Notes: generated by a model from the sequence alone, not told the origin. A stretch of DNA of 64,000 nt from Mycolicibacterium aurum (GCF_900637195.1 NZ_LR134356.1:5971585-6035584); one strand, 5' to 3'. Counted from the first letter of the stretch, positions 51,974 to 60,701 are shown. Translations and numbers: made by a program.

Positions 51974-52918
51974 GTGCCCGGTCCGACCCTCGACGCCAAT
52001 CTCGCCATCGCGCTGGACGCCTTGCTAGCCGAGCACAGCGTCACCCGCGCGGCCGCACGCCTGCACACGTCGCCTGCCGCCATGAGTCGCACCCTCGCCC
52101 GCCTGCGCCGAATCCTTCACGATCCACTTCTGGTTCGAGCTGGACAAACCATGGTCCCCACCCCTCGCGCCAACGCATTGCGTGACGAGGCCGCGGCGGT
52201 TGTTCACAGCCTTGGCATGCTCCTCAGCCCGGCCACCAGCGTCGACCCGGTGAGACTCAGCAATACCTTCACTCTCCAGGCGGCCGACCTGGTTGGGGCC
52301 GCCCTTGTGCCTCGACTCCTCCAGCTAGCTCAGCAGGAAGCGCCGAGGGTCGCGTTCCGACTCCGGGCAGAGGAGCTGGAGGCTGGATCCGCACTCCGTG
52401 ACGGGCGGATCGATCTGGAAGTCGGTTCCATTGACCACCCAGATCCCGAAACCCATGTGGAGGTACTCACCACACTGCGTATGGTGGCGGCGGTCCGGCA
52501 GGATCATCACCTCGCCCAACGACCCTTGACCCCAGCTCGACTCGCTGCCGCTCACCACGTCGCGGTCAGCCGCCGTGGCCGGTTCACCGGTCCCCTCGAT
52601 ACAGCGCTGGCCGAGCACGACCTTCGGCGGCACGTCAGTGTTGTCCTGCCCAGCCATCTGGCTGCGATGACACTCGCCGCTCGCAGCGACGTGGTGTGCC
52701 TCGTACCCGCCGCACTCCCTGGTGACGACCCGTCACCCCTCACAGACGATGCGGACGCGCTCGGCCTGCGCCTGCTGGACATTCCCCTTGCATTGCCGCC
52801 ACTGACCATCGGCATGGCCTGGCACCCCCGACACACCGCCGACGGACCTCACCGCTGGCTCCGCAACGCCGTTCGCCGAAGCCTTCGTACATCCGCGAAC
52901 CAAGATTCCCGTCTATAG
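51974..52918 (+). CDS. LysR family transcriptional regulator
   Basis: From GTG 51974 the protein has 314 residues. The N-terminal winged helix reads LDALLAEHSVTRAAARLHTS, PAAMSRTLARLRRILHDPLL and VRAGQTMVPTPRA; a two-lobed substrate-binding domain follows. ATG at 51926 would add 16 residues and overlap the second palindrome, so the shorter form is preferred. It probably controls the divergent NmrA-darcynin pair and itself. The ligand is unknown. Confidence 0.9.
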   Translation: MPGPTLDANLAIALDALLAEHSVTRAAARLHTSPAAMSRTLARLRRILHDPLLVRAGQTMVPTPRANALRDEAAAVVHSLGMLLSPATSVDPVRLSNTFTLQAADLVGAALVPRLLQLAQQEAPRVAFRLRAEELEAGSALRDGRIDLEVGSIDHPDPETHVEVLTTLRMVAAVRQDHHLAQRPLTPARLAAAHHVAVSRRGRFTGPLDTALAEHDLRRHVSVVLPSHLAAMTLAARSDVVCLVPAALPGDDPSPLTDDADALGLRLLDIPLALPPLTIGMAWHPRHTADGPHRWLRNAVRRSLRTSANQDSRL

Positions 52919-53052
52919 CAAGCTCTGCCCGGGACGGGTTGTATAACAGGGCATTACGGGCCAAGACCACCGCGTCCGTGAGTGCCGCCTCCCGACGGGG
53001 CGCCTCTTTATACCCTGCAGAATTGGTGTCCGACCCCCACCCCGGGCCGGTT

Positions 53053-53058
53053 TAGTGT
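53053..53058 (+). promoter_or_regulatory. -10-like element (TAGTGT) before sigM
   Basis: TAGTGT ends 6 nt before the GTG at 53065. I did not find a convincing SigM-type promoter in the 146-bp gap upstream. Confidence 0.4.
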
Positions 53059-53064
53059 TCGGCT

Positions 53065-53799
53065 GTGGGGATATTCGGGGGAACTCGCCGCCAGCCTGAC
53101 CGGGTGCGCACCGACGCCGAGCTGTTGAGCGCACACGTCGGCGGCGACGCCTACGCGTTCGAGGAGCTCTTCCACCGGTACCACCGCCAGCTGTACCGGC
53201 TCGCGCACCTCACCAGTCGCGATCCCGACGACGCGGCCGACGCACTACAGGACGCGATGCTCGCCGCGCACCGCACCGCCCGGTCATTTCGCCATGACTC
53301 CGCCGTCAGCAGCTGGCTGTACCGAATCGTGGTCAATGCGTCGTTAGATCGACTGCGGCGCAACAAGTCCCGCGCCTGCGAGCAGCTCGACGACGACCTG
53401 CTGTGGGCTACCGACCCGACCGGTCGGGTGGACACCGCGATCGTGGTGCAGCGCGCCCTGCTGCGGCTGCCCGTCGAGCAGCGCGCCGCGGTGGTCGCGG
53501 TCGACATGCAGGGGTACTCCGTCGCAGAGGCCGCCCGGATGCTCGGCGTCGCCGAAGGCACCGTGAAATCCCGGTGTTCGCGCGCCCGCACCAAACTCGC
53601 GGCATCGCTGACCTGTTTGGCCGCCGACGTCCCCACCGCCGACCTACCGTCGGATAATCTCGGGCATTCCGGCACGATCGGCGGGGGCGACGATGGACAG
53701 CGCAGCGAGCCGCGATCCGAGCACCACGTGCAGCGCTGCCGCCCGCATCCCGGCCGGTCCCGACGCGGTTCCCGCCGCAGCGGCACCCCCGGTCACTGA
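53065..53799 (+). CDS. sigM: ECF sigma factor SigM
   Basis: SigM is an extracytoplasmic-function sigma factor. The 244-residue protein has sigma region 2 (EELFHRYHRQLYRLAHLTSR, DDAADALQDAMLAAHR, SWLYRIVVNASLDRLRR) and region 4 (LRLPVEQRAAVVAVDMQGYS, VAEAARMLGVAEGTVKSRCS). The last 50 residues or so (after DLPSDNLG) turn Arg/His/Ser-rich and look like out-of-frame translation of the following gene, which the frame overlaps by over 100 bp. The real or ancestral protein is probably near 200 residues. It heads the sigM - anti-sigma - trxB - trx cluster. Confidence 0.93.
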   Translation: MGIFGGTRRQPDRVRTDAELLSAHVGGDAYAFEELFHRYHRQLYRLAHLTSRDPDDAADALQDAMLAAHRTARSFRHDSAVSSWLYRIVVNASLDRLRRNKSRACEQLDDDLLWATDPTGRVDTAIVVQRALLRLPVEQRAAVVAVDMQGYSVAEAARMLGVAEGTVKSRCSRARTKLAASLTCLAADVPTADLPSDNLGHSGTIGGGDDGQRSEPRSEHHVQRCRPHPGRSRRGSRRSGTPGH

Positions 53800-54292
53800 G
53801 GCGGGCGCCCCCGCACACACGCAACACCGGCCACAGCTGTCTCCCGTCCAATGGCTGGGCCTACTTCTGGCCGTCGCCGCCGTGGTCGTCGCCACGGTGG
53901 TCGTCGCCCGCACCGTGGCCCGTGGACCCGGTCCCACGTTTCCGGCGAGCCCCACCGCCTCCCGGATCACCGTCGGCGCACTCCCCCCGGCCGCGGTCCC
54001 GTCGACCTCGTTCCCGTTGACCGACACACAACTGCGCGCCGCACTCGCCGAGCCGCCGAGCCTGGGAGCGCTGGCAGATCCCGGGCGGCGGGCGTCCTGC
54101 CTGACCGGACTCCGACGCGCCACCGACCTCCCGGTGCTCGGCGGCCGGACACTCGAGGTCGCCGGCCGCCCGGCGGTGGTCGTGCTGCTGCCCGGCGCGA
54201 CCCCCGATCAGCTGACCGCCGTGGCCGTCGAAGCGTCATGCAGCACGGTGCGCCCGGGCCTGCTCGCCGAGACCACGTTGCGCCGTCGGTGA
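53693..54292 (+). CDS. shortened anti-SigM-like membrane protein
   Basis: In M. tuberculosis the gene after sigM (Rv3912) encodes a membrane anti-sigma factor of about 254 residues. Here the protein has 199 residues: only about 50 before the membrane helix (about 51-73, WLGLLLAVAAVVVATVVVAR), and those are Ala/Pro-rich without a recognisable sigma-binding fold. The outer domain (about 75-199: SFPLTDTQLRAALAEPPSLG, GRRASCLTGL, PGATPDQLTAVAVEASCS) resembles that of the family, with two Cys likely bonded. Its start overlaps sigM by 107 bp, which fits a deletion across the junction. Confidence 0.7.
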   Translation: MDSAASRDPSTTCSAAARIPAGPDAVPAAAAPPVTEAGAPAHTQHRPQLSPVQWLGLLLAVAAVVVATVVVARTVARGPGPTFPASPTASRITVGALPPAAVPSTSFPLTDTQLRAALAEPPSLGALADPGRRASCLTGLRRATDLPVLGGRTLEVAGRPAVVVLLPGATPDQLTAVAVEASCSTVRPGLLAETTLRRR

Positions 54293-54380
54293 GCCGAAAT
54301 GGGGCATGCACCGCGCCCAGTTCATCTCGGGGAACACCCCGGCCTACCCTGGTGTTGAGTAAGCAGGCAGAAAGGTTGGC

Positions 54381-55376
54381 ATGACCTCCTCAAATACCGT
54401 TCATGACGTCATCATCATCGGATCCGGCCCTGCTGGATACACCGCGGCGGTGTACGCCGCCCGCGCCCAGCTGAACCCGCTGGTGTTCGAGGGCAGCCAG
54501 TTCGGCGGAGCGCTGATGACCACCACCGAGGTCGAGAACTACCCGGGCTTCCGCAACGGCATCACCGGTCCCGAGCTGATGGACGAGATGCGGGAACAGG
54601 CCCTGCGGTTCGGCGCGGATCTCCGGATGGAGGACGTCGACTCCGTTGACCTGACCGGCCCGGTGAAGTCCGTCACCGTCGGTGACGAGACGTTCCAGGC
54701 GCGGTCGGTGATCCTCGCGATGGGCGCGGCCGCTCGCCACCTCGGTGTGCCGGGCGAGGATGCGCTGCTCGGCATGGGCGTGAGCACCTGCGCCACCTGT
54801 GACGGCTTCTTCTTCCGCGACCAGGACATCGCCGTCGTCGGCGGTGGCGACTCCGCGATGGAGGAGGCCACCTTCCTGACGCGGTTCGCCCGCAGCGTGA
54901 CGCTGATCCACCGCCGTGACGAGTTCCGTGCATCCAAGATCATGCTCGAACGCGCCCAGGCCAACGAGAAGATCACGTTCCTCACCAACACCGAGGTGGT
55001 CGCCATCGAGGGCGACCCCAAAGTCTCCGCTATCCACGTGCGCAACAGCGCTACCGGTGATGAGTCCACCCTCCCCGTGACCGGTGTGTTCGTCGCGGTG
55101 GGCCACGATCCCCGCTCCGGGCTGGTGCGCGGTCAGGTCGAGCTGGACGACGCCGGCTACGTCAAGGTGCAGGACCGCACCACCTACACGTCGCTCGAAG
55201 GGGTTTTCGCCGCAGGCGATCTCGTCGACCACACCTACCGCCAGGCCATCACGGCGGCCGGAAGTGGTTGTGCCGCTTCGATTGACGCAGAGCGCTGGCT
55301 GGCCGAGCACGCTGACCCCGGCGAAAGAACCTCCACCACAACGGATGACAGCGACCTGATAGGAGCACAGCAATGA
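54381..55376 (+). CDS. trxB: thioredoxin reductase
   Basis: The enzyme reduces thioredoxin with NADPH through FAD. The 331-residue protein has the FAD site GSGPAGYTAAVYAAR (about 14-28), the redox-active CATC (about 138-141), the NADPH site GGGDSAMEEA and the second FAD motif GVFAAGDLVDHTYRQ. The length is that of mycobacterial TrxB2. An AGAAAGG ribosome site precedes the ATG. Its stop overlaps the thioredoxin start (ATGA), so the two are co-translated. Confidence 0.98.
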   Translation: MTSSNTVHDVIIIGSGPAGYTAAVYAARAQLNPLVFEGSQFGGALMTTTEVENYPGFRNGITGPELMDEMREQALRFGADLRMEDVDSVDLTGPVKSVTVGDETFQARSVILAMGAAARHLGVPGEDALLGMGVSTCATCDGFFFRDQDIAVVGGGDSAMEEATFLTRFARSVTLIHRRDEFRASKIMLERAQANEKITFLTNTEVVAIEGDPKVSAIHVRNSATGDESTLPVTGVFVAVGHDPRSGLVRGQVELDDAGYVKVQDRTTYTSLEGVFAAGDLVDHTYRQAITAAGSGCAASIDAERWLAEHADPGERTSTTTDDSDLIGAQQ

Positions 55377-55702
55377 GTGGTTCCAGCACGGTGACCGTGA
55401 CCGACGATTCGTTCTCCGACGACGTTCTGCTCAGCGGCAAGCCGGTACTGGTGGACTTCTGGGCCACCTGGTGCGGACCGTGCAAGATGGTCGCCCCCGT
55501 GCTCGAGGAGATCGCCTCGGAGAAGTCGGACGCGATCACCATCGCCAAGCTCGATGTGGACGAGAATCCCGCCACTGCCCGCGACTTTCAGGTGGTCTCC
55601 ATCCCGACCATGATCCTGTTCAAAGACGGTCAGCCGGTGAAGCGGATCGTGGGCGCGAAGGGCAAGGCCGCGTTGCTGCGGGAGCTGTCCGAGGTCATCT
55701 GA
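55373..55702 (+). CDS. trxC: thioredoxin
   Basis: This 109-residue thioredoxin has the active site WCGPC (33-37) within VLVDFWATWCGPCKM, the conserved cis-Pro (VVSIPTMILF) and KRIVGAKGKAALLREL at its end. It keeps proteins reduced in the cytosol and takes electrons from the reductase just upstream. A terminator follows the stop. Confidence 0.98.
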   Translation: MSGSSTVTVTDDSFSDDVLLSGKPVLVDFWATWCGPCKMVAPVLEEIASEKSDAITIAKLDVDENPATARDFQVVSIPTMILFKDGQPVKRIVGAKGKAALLRELSEVI

Positions 55703-55711
55703 GCCTTCGGG

Positions 55712-55740
55712 CCAGGCACGAACACCAGCCTGGGGTTTTT
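55712..55740 (+). terminator. intrinsic terminator after trxC
   Basis: CCAGGC (55712-55717) pairs with GCCTGG (55728-55733) over a 10-nt loop, and GGTTTTT follows. It is the clearest T-tract terminator in the window and closes the sigM-trx cluster. Confidence 0.85.
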
Positions 55741-55773
55741 CCGAATCCCCTGTTGGTCTGAGAGAATGCTGTT

Positions 55774-56961
55774 ATGTCCAGTCTGCGTCGCGGTGACCGC
55801 GGAGGTGCGGTCACCGAGATCAGGGCCGCTCTCGCGGCGCTCGGCATGATCGACGACCCGGACGAAGACCTGACCACCGGCAAGCACGTGGCTGCCGACG
55901 TTTTCGACGGCGACCTCGACCAGGCGGTACGGGCATTTCAGCAGCACCGCGGGCTACTGGTCGACGGCGTCGTCGGCGAGGCCACCTACCGAGCGCTCAA
56001 AGAGGCGTCCTACCACCTGGGCGCACGCACCCTGAACCATCAGTTCGGTGCGCCGATGTACGGCGACGACGTCGCCACGCTGCAGGCCCGGCTGCAGGAT
56101 CTCGGGTTCTACACCAACCTGGTCGACGGACACTTCGGCCTGCAGACCCATAACGCTCTGTCGTCGTATCAACGCGAGTACGGCCTCTACCCCGACGGCA
56201 TCTGCGGTCCAGAGACGTTGCGCTCCTTGTATTTTCTGGGTTCCCGCGTCACCGGCGGTTCGCCGCACGCCATCCGCGAAGAAGAGTTGGTCCGCAGCTC
56301 GGGTCCGCGGCTGTCCGGCAAGCGGATCATCGTGGACCCGGGTCGCGGCGGCTCCGACCGCGGCGTGATCCTCAACGGGCCGTCCGGCCCGATCAGCGAG
56401 GCGGACATCCTCTGGGACTTGGCGAGTCGCCTTGAAGGCCGGATGACCGCGATCGGCATGGAGACCTTCCTGTCGCGCCCGGCCACCGCGGCGCCGACCG
56501 ACGCAGAACGCGCCGCCACCGCCAACACCGTCGGCGCGGACATGATGATCAGCCTGCGATGCGCCACGCACACCAGCCCGGCGGCCAACGGGGTGGCGTC
56601 CTTCCACTTCGGCAACTCGCACGGCTCGGTGTCCACCATCGGACGCAATCTGGCCGACTTCATCCAACGAGAAGTTGTGGCCCGCACCGGATTACGTGAC
56701 TGCCGAGTGCACGGTCGCACGTGGGATCTGCTTCGGTTGACCCGCATGCCCACGGTCCAGGTCGACGTCGGCTACATCACCAACCCCGGGGACCGCGCCA
56801 CCCTGGTGTCCCCCGCATCGCGCGACGCTCTCGCCGAAGGCATCCTGGCTGCCGTCAAGCGTCTCTATCTGCTGGGCAAGAACGATCGCCCCACCGGTAC
56901 GTTCACGTTCGCCGAACTGCTGGCCCACGAGCTCGCCGTCGACCAGGCCCGCCGCGCATAG
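55774..56961 (+). CDS. cwlM: CwlM, amidase-like regulator of peptidoglycan synthesis
   Basis: CwlM looks like an N-acetylmuramoyl-L-alanine amidase but has no signal peptide. In mycobacteria it is cytoplasmic, is phosphorylated by PknB, and then activates MurA. The 395-residue protein has two peptidoglycan-binding-type domains (about 1-75 and 85-165; each with AVRAFQQHRGLLVDGVVGEA-like sequence), then an Amidase_3 domain (about 185-370). The motif that normally gives the first zinc His (DPGHGG) reads DPGRGG here, so zinc binding and hydrolysis should fail. It converges on the next gene with 6 bp between stops. Confidence 0.95.
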   Translation: MSSLRRGDRGGAVTEIRAALAALGMIDDPDEDLTTGKHVAADVFDGDLDQAVRAFQQHRGLLVDGVVGEATYRALKEASYHLGARTLNHQFGAPMYGDDVATLQARLQDLGFYTNLVDGHFGLQTHNALSSYQREYGLYPDGICGPETLRSLYFLGSRVTGGSPHAIREEELVRSSGPRLSGKRIIVDPGRGGSDRGVILNGPSGPISEADILWDLASRLEGRMTAIGMETFLSRPATAAPTDAERAATANTVGADMMISLRCATHTSPAANGVASFHFGNSHGSVSTIGRNLADFIQREVVARTGLRDCRVHGRTWDLLRLTRMPTVQVDVGYITNPGDRATLVSPASRDALAEGILAAVKRLYLLGKNDRPTGTFTFAELLAHELAVDQARRA

Positions 56962-56967
56962 TCGCCG

Positions 56968-57717
56968 CTAGGGGCGGGAACTCGCCCCGGCCCCCACCGG
57001 CTGCTGCAGTTGGGCGCTTTCCAAGAGTCGCTCCAGTGCCGCCTCGACACCGGCCTTCCACCCCAGCCCCTGCTCCAGCTCGAGCCGTAGCCGAGGGAAG
57101 TACGTGTGGTGGGAAACCACCTCGAAGCCGGCATCCATCAACAGATTTGCGTCGAGTATGCACTGATCCACCGAGCAGTCGCCGAGCGTCTCCAGCACCG
57201 GCCGGACATCGGCCGGCGCGGACTCGCGATCGGTCAGCGTATCCGCTTCTGCGGTGCGCCCGAATGCCTCCAATGCGCGCACGCCTCGGCGCACGAGATC
57301 ACCGACGACAGCCGTGATGAGGGTTTGCGACAACGCCTCGGCCCCCTGTCCGGATTCGATGCCAAGCGTGGTCAGCAGTACCGCGTCGGCGCTGACCGGT
57401 CCGGTCGGAAATCGACCGGCTCGCGGCACCGACCGCGGCGGAGCGTAGAACACGTAGCCCAGACACGGGTCGTCATCCGGGCTGTCCTGGAGATCGTCGT
57501 GCCCGTCGGCGGTCCGGGACTCCACGGCCAGTTGGCCGCACGAACCCCACTCCAGCATGACCATCGACAGCCACGCTTCCTTCTCGAACTCGGGATCTGA
57601 CAGTTGCTCACCGCGGTCGATGATCGCCGGGTCGACCTCCCAGTAGACGCAACGACGCGCATGCTTGGGCAACTGGTCGAATGCCTGGAGCCGAAGGGGC
57701 GTGATACGTGCGGCCAC
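56968..57717 (-). CDS. GNAT-like conserved protein (Rv3916c-like)
   Basis: The 249-residue protein has the look of a degenerate GNAT acetyltransferase: a long first part with YWEVDPAIIDRGEQLSD, SCGQLAVESR and CLGYVFYAPP, then VSADAVLLTTLGIESGQGAE in place of the acetyl-CoA loop. It is next to parB in mycobacteria (Rv3916c). The function is unknown. The gap of 217 bp between it and parB holds nothing I recognise, so it may have its own promoter. Confidence 0.8.
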   Translation of the reverse strand: MAARITPLRLQAFDQLPKHARRCVYWEVDPAIIDRGEQLSDPEFEKEAWLSMVMLEWGSCGQLAVESRTADGHDDLQDSPDDDPCLGYVFYAPPRSVPRAGRFPTGPVSADAVLLTTLGIESGQGAEALSQTLITAVVGDLVRRGVRALEAFGRTAEADTLTDRESAPADVRPVLETLGDCSVDQCILDANLLMDAGFEVVSHHTYFPRLRLELEQGLGWKAGVEAALERLLESAQLQQPVGAGASSRP

Positions 57718-57934
57718 TACACTCTCCGGTCTCTTCGCCGCGCCGGAACGCGCGGCAACCCTTCAAGGATAGAAGCCCGGCTGCCGGACGGCCCGATTCG
57801 GCCGTCCGGGCCGTTGCCATTCCACAGTCCCAGCCAATTCACTTGGCGCACACCACTTTTGTGCACCACGCCGCGTCCGGCTCCCGGTTGCACGCCACCT
57901 GTGTCACAGTGACGTAATTTCCCGGTGTGACCGG

Positions 57935-58939
57935 TCATGGCTTGGACGCGTTCATCATCTCCACAATCCGCTGCAAGTCGTCGACCGAGCCGAATTCGAC
58001 GACGATCTTGCCCTTGCGCTTGCCCAGGCTCACGGTCACCCGGGTGTCGAAGGCCGTCGACAGCTGCTCCGCGACGTCTTGGAGTCCGGGCATCTGGATG
58101 GGCTTGCGCCGGGGCGCCGCGGGAGGCGCCGTGCCGTTCCGGTTGGCCAGTGTCACGGCTTCTTCCGTCGCCCGGACGGAAAGACCCTCCGCGACGATCC
58201 GCGCGGCGAGTTCCTCCTGCACCTCCGCGCCCCCGTCGAGCGCCAGCAGCGCCCGCGCGTGGCCGGCCGACAACACGCCCGCGGCCACGCGGCGTTGAAC
58301 AGCGATCGGCAGGCGAAGGAGCCGGATCATGTTGGTGATGAGCGGTCGGGAGCGGCCAATGCGCGAGGCGAGTTCGTCGTGGGTGACGTCGAACTCCTCG
58401 AGCAGCTGCTGATACGCCGCCGCCTCTTCGAGGGGGTTCAGCTGGGCGCGGTGGATGTTCTCCAGGAGTGCGTCGCGCAGCATGGTGTCGTCGGCGGTCT
58501 CACGGACGATCGCGGGGATGGTCGCGACATCGGCCTCCTGCGCGGCTCGCCACCGACGCTCCCCCATGACGAGCTGGTATCGGGGTGCGCCCTCCCCCGA
58601 CGTATCCGGAGACGGACGCACCACGATCGGCTGCATGAGGCCGAACTCGCGAATGGAGTGCACCAGTTCGGCGAGTGCCTCCTCGTCGAAGACCTGCCGC
58701 GGCTGACGCGGGTTCGGATCGATCTGTGACGGTGCGATCTCGCGGTACACCGCCCCGACGGGGTTCGTCTCAGGCGGCGGCGCTGCCGGCGGAGGGGGTC
58801 CCCCGAGCAGAACGTCTGATGCTGCGGCACCCATCTTCGGGCCAAGAGTTGCGGGTTCTCCGCTCTCGGCCGGACCCGTCGGGATCAGCGACGCCAGGCC
58901 TCGACCGAGGCCACTGCGCTTGCGTGCCTGATTGTTCAT
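57935..58939 (-). CDS. parB: chromosome partitioning protein ParB
   Basis: ParB binds parS and spreads as a CTP-gated clamp to segregate the origin. The 334-residue protein (start MNNQARKRSGLGRGLASLIP, with a GAGGGGACC ribosome site) has a Pro-rich linker, the CTP-binding motifs GERRWRA (126-132) and ENIHRAQLNPLEEA (160-173), a helix-turn-helix (about 186-205), and a C-terminal dimer domain. ATG 58939 is preferred over the longer frame from 59002, which would run into parA. It lies 40 bp after parA. Confidence 0.97.
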   Translation of the reverse strand: MNNQARKRSGLGRGLASLIPTGPAESGEPATLGPKMGAAASDVLLGGPPPPAAPPPETNPVGAVYREIAPSQIDPNPRQPRQVFDEEALAELVHSIREFGLMQPIVVRPSPDTSGEGAPRYQLVMGERRWRAAQEADVATIPAIVRETADDTMLRDALLENIHRAQLNPLEEAAAYQQLLEEFDVTHDELASRIGRSRPLITNMIRLLRLPIAVQRRVAAGVLSAGHARALLALDGGAEVQEELAARIVAEGLSVRATEEAVTLANRNGTAPPAAPRRKPIQMPGLQDVAEQLSTAFDTRVTVSLGKRKGKIVVEFGSVDDLQRIVEMMNASKP

Positions 58940-58979
58940 CGGTCCCCTCGTCGTTCGGCGGTTCTGATCGCACACGCAC

Positions 58980-59939
58980 TCATCGGTTCTGGCCGTCCCC
59001 ACCGCGGAGCGCCAACTCCCGGCTGGCGTCGAGATAGCTCATCGCACCCCGGGACCCCGGGTCGTAGTCGATGATCGTCATTCCGTATCCGGGAGCCTCG
59101 GAGACCTTGACGCTGCGCGGGATCACGGTGCGCAGCACCTTGTCGCCGAAGTGCCCGCGCACGTCGCCCGCTACCTGGTCGGCCAGTTTGGTGCGACCGT
59201 CGTACATCGTGAGGATGACGGTCGACACCTCCAGCTCCGGATTCAGGTGCGACTTCACCATCTCGATGTTGCGCAGCAACTGACCCACACCTTCGAGCGC
59301 GTAGTACTCGCACTGAATGGGGATCAACACCTCGGGTGCGGCCACCAGAGCGTTGATGGTGAGCAGGCCCAGCGAGGGCGGGCAGTCGATGAAGACGTAG
59401 TCGAAGTCGTGGTGCTTGAGCTCGGCCAGTGCCGTGCGCAGCCGGCCCTCCCTGGCCACCATGCTGACCAACTCGATCTCGGCACCCGCGAGGTCGATGG
59501 TCGCGGGGATGCAGAACAGCTTGTCGTTGTGCGGGCTGCGCTGCAGCGCGTCTTCGACGGAGATCTCCCCGATGAGAACTTCGTACGACGACGGTGTCCC
59601 CGGTCGATGTTCGATGCCGAGTGCGGTGCTGGCGTTGCCCTGCGGATCGAGGTCGATGACCAGCGTGCGCACCCCTTGGAGCGCGAGCGCTGCGGCGATG
59701 TTCACGGCGGTGGTGGTCTTGCCCACGCCGCCCTTCTGGTTGGCGACGGTGAAGACCCGCTGACGTCTGGGCCGCGGCAGCTGGCCCTGGACCGCGGCCT
59801 GCATCAGTCGTACCGCTCGTTCCGCCTCTGCCCCGATGGGGGTGTCGCCGTCTTGTGCGTTCCACGTTTCACGTGAAACATCGGCCGGAGGAATCGCAGC
59901 GGACCCGTCGGCCGCCCCGGTCTCGCTTCGGGCGGACAT
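58980..59939 (-). CDS. parA: chromosome partitioning ATPase ParA
   Basis: ParA is the Walker-type ATPase that moves ParB-parS complexes. The start MSARSETGAADG (ATG 59939) has an AAAGGAGG ribosome site and gives 319 residues. The deviant Walker A KGGVGKTT is at 69-76, followed by VIDLDPQGNAST and DYVFIDCPPSLG. The first base pair of the start overlaps the rsmG stop (TGATG). A parS site lies within the gene's first 80 bp (coding DVSRET). Confidence 0.97.
   Translation of the reverse strand: MSARSETGAADGSAAIPPADVSRETWNAQDGDTPIGAEAERAVRLMQAAVQGQLPRPRRQRVFTVANQKGGVGKTTTAVNIAAALALQGVRTLVIDLDPQGNASTALGIEHRPGTPSSYEVLIGEISVEDALQRSPHNDKLFCIPATIDLAGAEIELVSMVAREGRLRTALAELKHHDFDYVFIDCPPSLGLLTINALVAAPEVLIPIQCEYYALEGVGQLLRNIEMVKSHLNPELEVSTVILTMYDGRTKLADQVAGDVRGHFGDKVLRTVIPRSVKVSEAPGYGMTIIDYDPGSRGAMSYLDASRELALRGGDGQNR
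59865..59880. other. parS site inside parA
   Basis: CGTTTCACGTGAAACA holds the perfect parS core GTTTCACGTGAAAC (59866-59879). It lies within the 5' coding part of parA, about 4 kb from dnaA. Confidence 0.95.
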
Positions 59940-60631
59940 CAGCGCTGCCTCCTTTCCGGCCGTACTTGCTTTCCCGCGGACGTCTTCAGGAACCCTACGA
60001 CCACGGTCGCGGGTGGATCCACGTACTGAGCCCCACATCGTTCCACCTTCACCTCGGATATACCCAGAGCGGCCATCGCACGTTGATGCTCGCGAACTTC
60101 GTCCTCGGCGCGATCCCCCTTGATCGCCAACATGCGGCCGCCGGGCCGAAGCAACGGCGTGCTCCACTTGGTCAATTTGCCCAGTGACGCGACGGCCCTG
60201 GACACCACGACGTCCGTAGCTCCGACCTCCTCGCGCACCGTTCGGTCTTCAGCACGTCCGCGCACAATCGAACAGTCGATACCAAGTTCCTCGATCACCT
60301 CGCGAAGGAAATCACTACGGCGCAGGAGGGGTTCGATGAGCACGATGTGGACGTCGGGCCGGGCCAGTGCCAACGGTATCCCGGGCAGACCCGCACCACT
60401 ACCGATGTCAGCGATTCGTTCACCGGGTCGCAGCAGTTCGCCGACCACGGCGCAATTCAGGATGTGTCGGTCCCACAGTCTCTCGACTTCTCGGGGACCG
60501 AGGAGCCCTCTCTCGACGCCGGCGTCCGCGAGGATCTCGGCGTAGCGATGTGCCGCGGCAGACGAGTCGCCGAATACGGCCCGGGCGGCCGGGGGCGGCG
60601 GTGGAACCTCCGCATGTTTCACGTGAAACAT
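59939..60631 (-). CDS. rsmG: 16S rRNA m7G527 methyltransferase RsmG (GidB)
   Basis: RsmG methylates G527 of 16S rRNA; its loss gives low-level streptomycin resistance. ATG 60631 gives MFHVKHAEVPPPP and 230 residues. The SAM-binding motif is IGSGAGLPGIPLALA, with VVSRAVASLGKL and LLRPGGRMLAIKG further on. The start codon and next five codons form a parS palindrome. The gene is followed directly by parA. Confidence 0.97.
   Translation of the reverse strand: MFHVKHAEVPPPPPAARAVFGDSSAAAHRYAEILADAGVERGLLGPREVERLWDRHILNCAVVGELLRPGERIADIGSGAGLPGIPLALARPDVHIVLIEPLLRRSDFLREVIEELGIDCSIVRGRAEDRTVREEVGATDVVVSRAVASLGKLTKWSTPLLRPGGRMLAIKGDRAEDEVREHQRAMAALGISEVKVERCGAQYVDPPATVVVGFLKTSAGKQVRPERRQR
60614..60631. 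other. parS site at the rsmG start codon
   Basis: ATGTTTCACGTGAAACAT is an 18-bp perfect palindrome with the parS core GTTTCACGTGAAAC. It covers codons 1-6 of rsmG (MFHVKH), so ParB bound here would cover the translation start. Confidence 0.95.
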
Positions 60632-60701
60632 CCTCCGACTCTGCGAAGCGAATCCACCTACCGGCTCCCTGCGTGGCAGAACTACAGCGATGTAACTCTG
60701 C

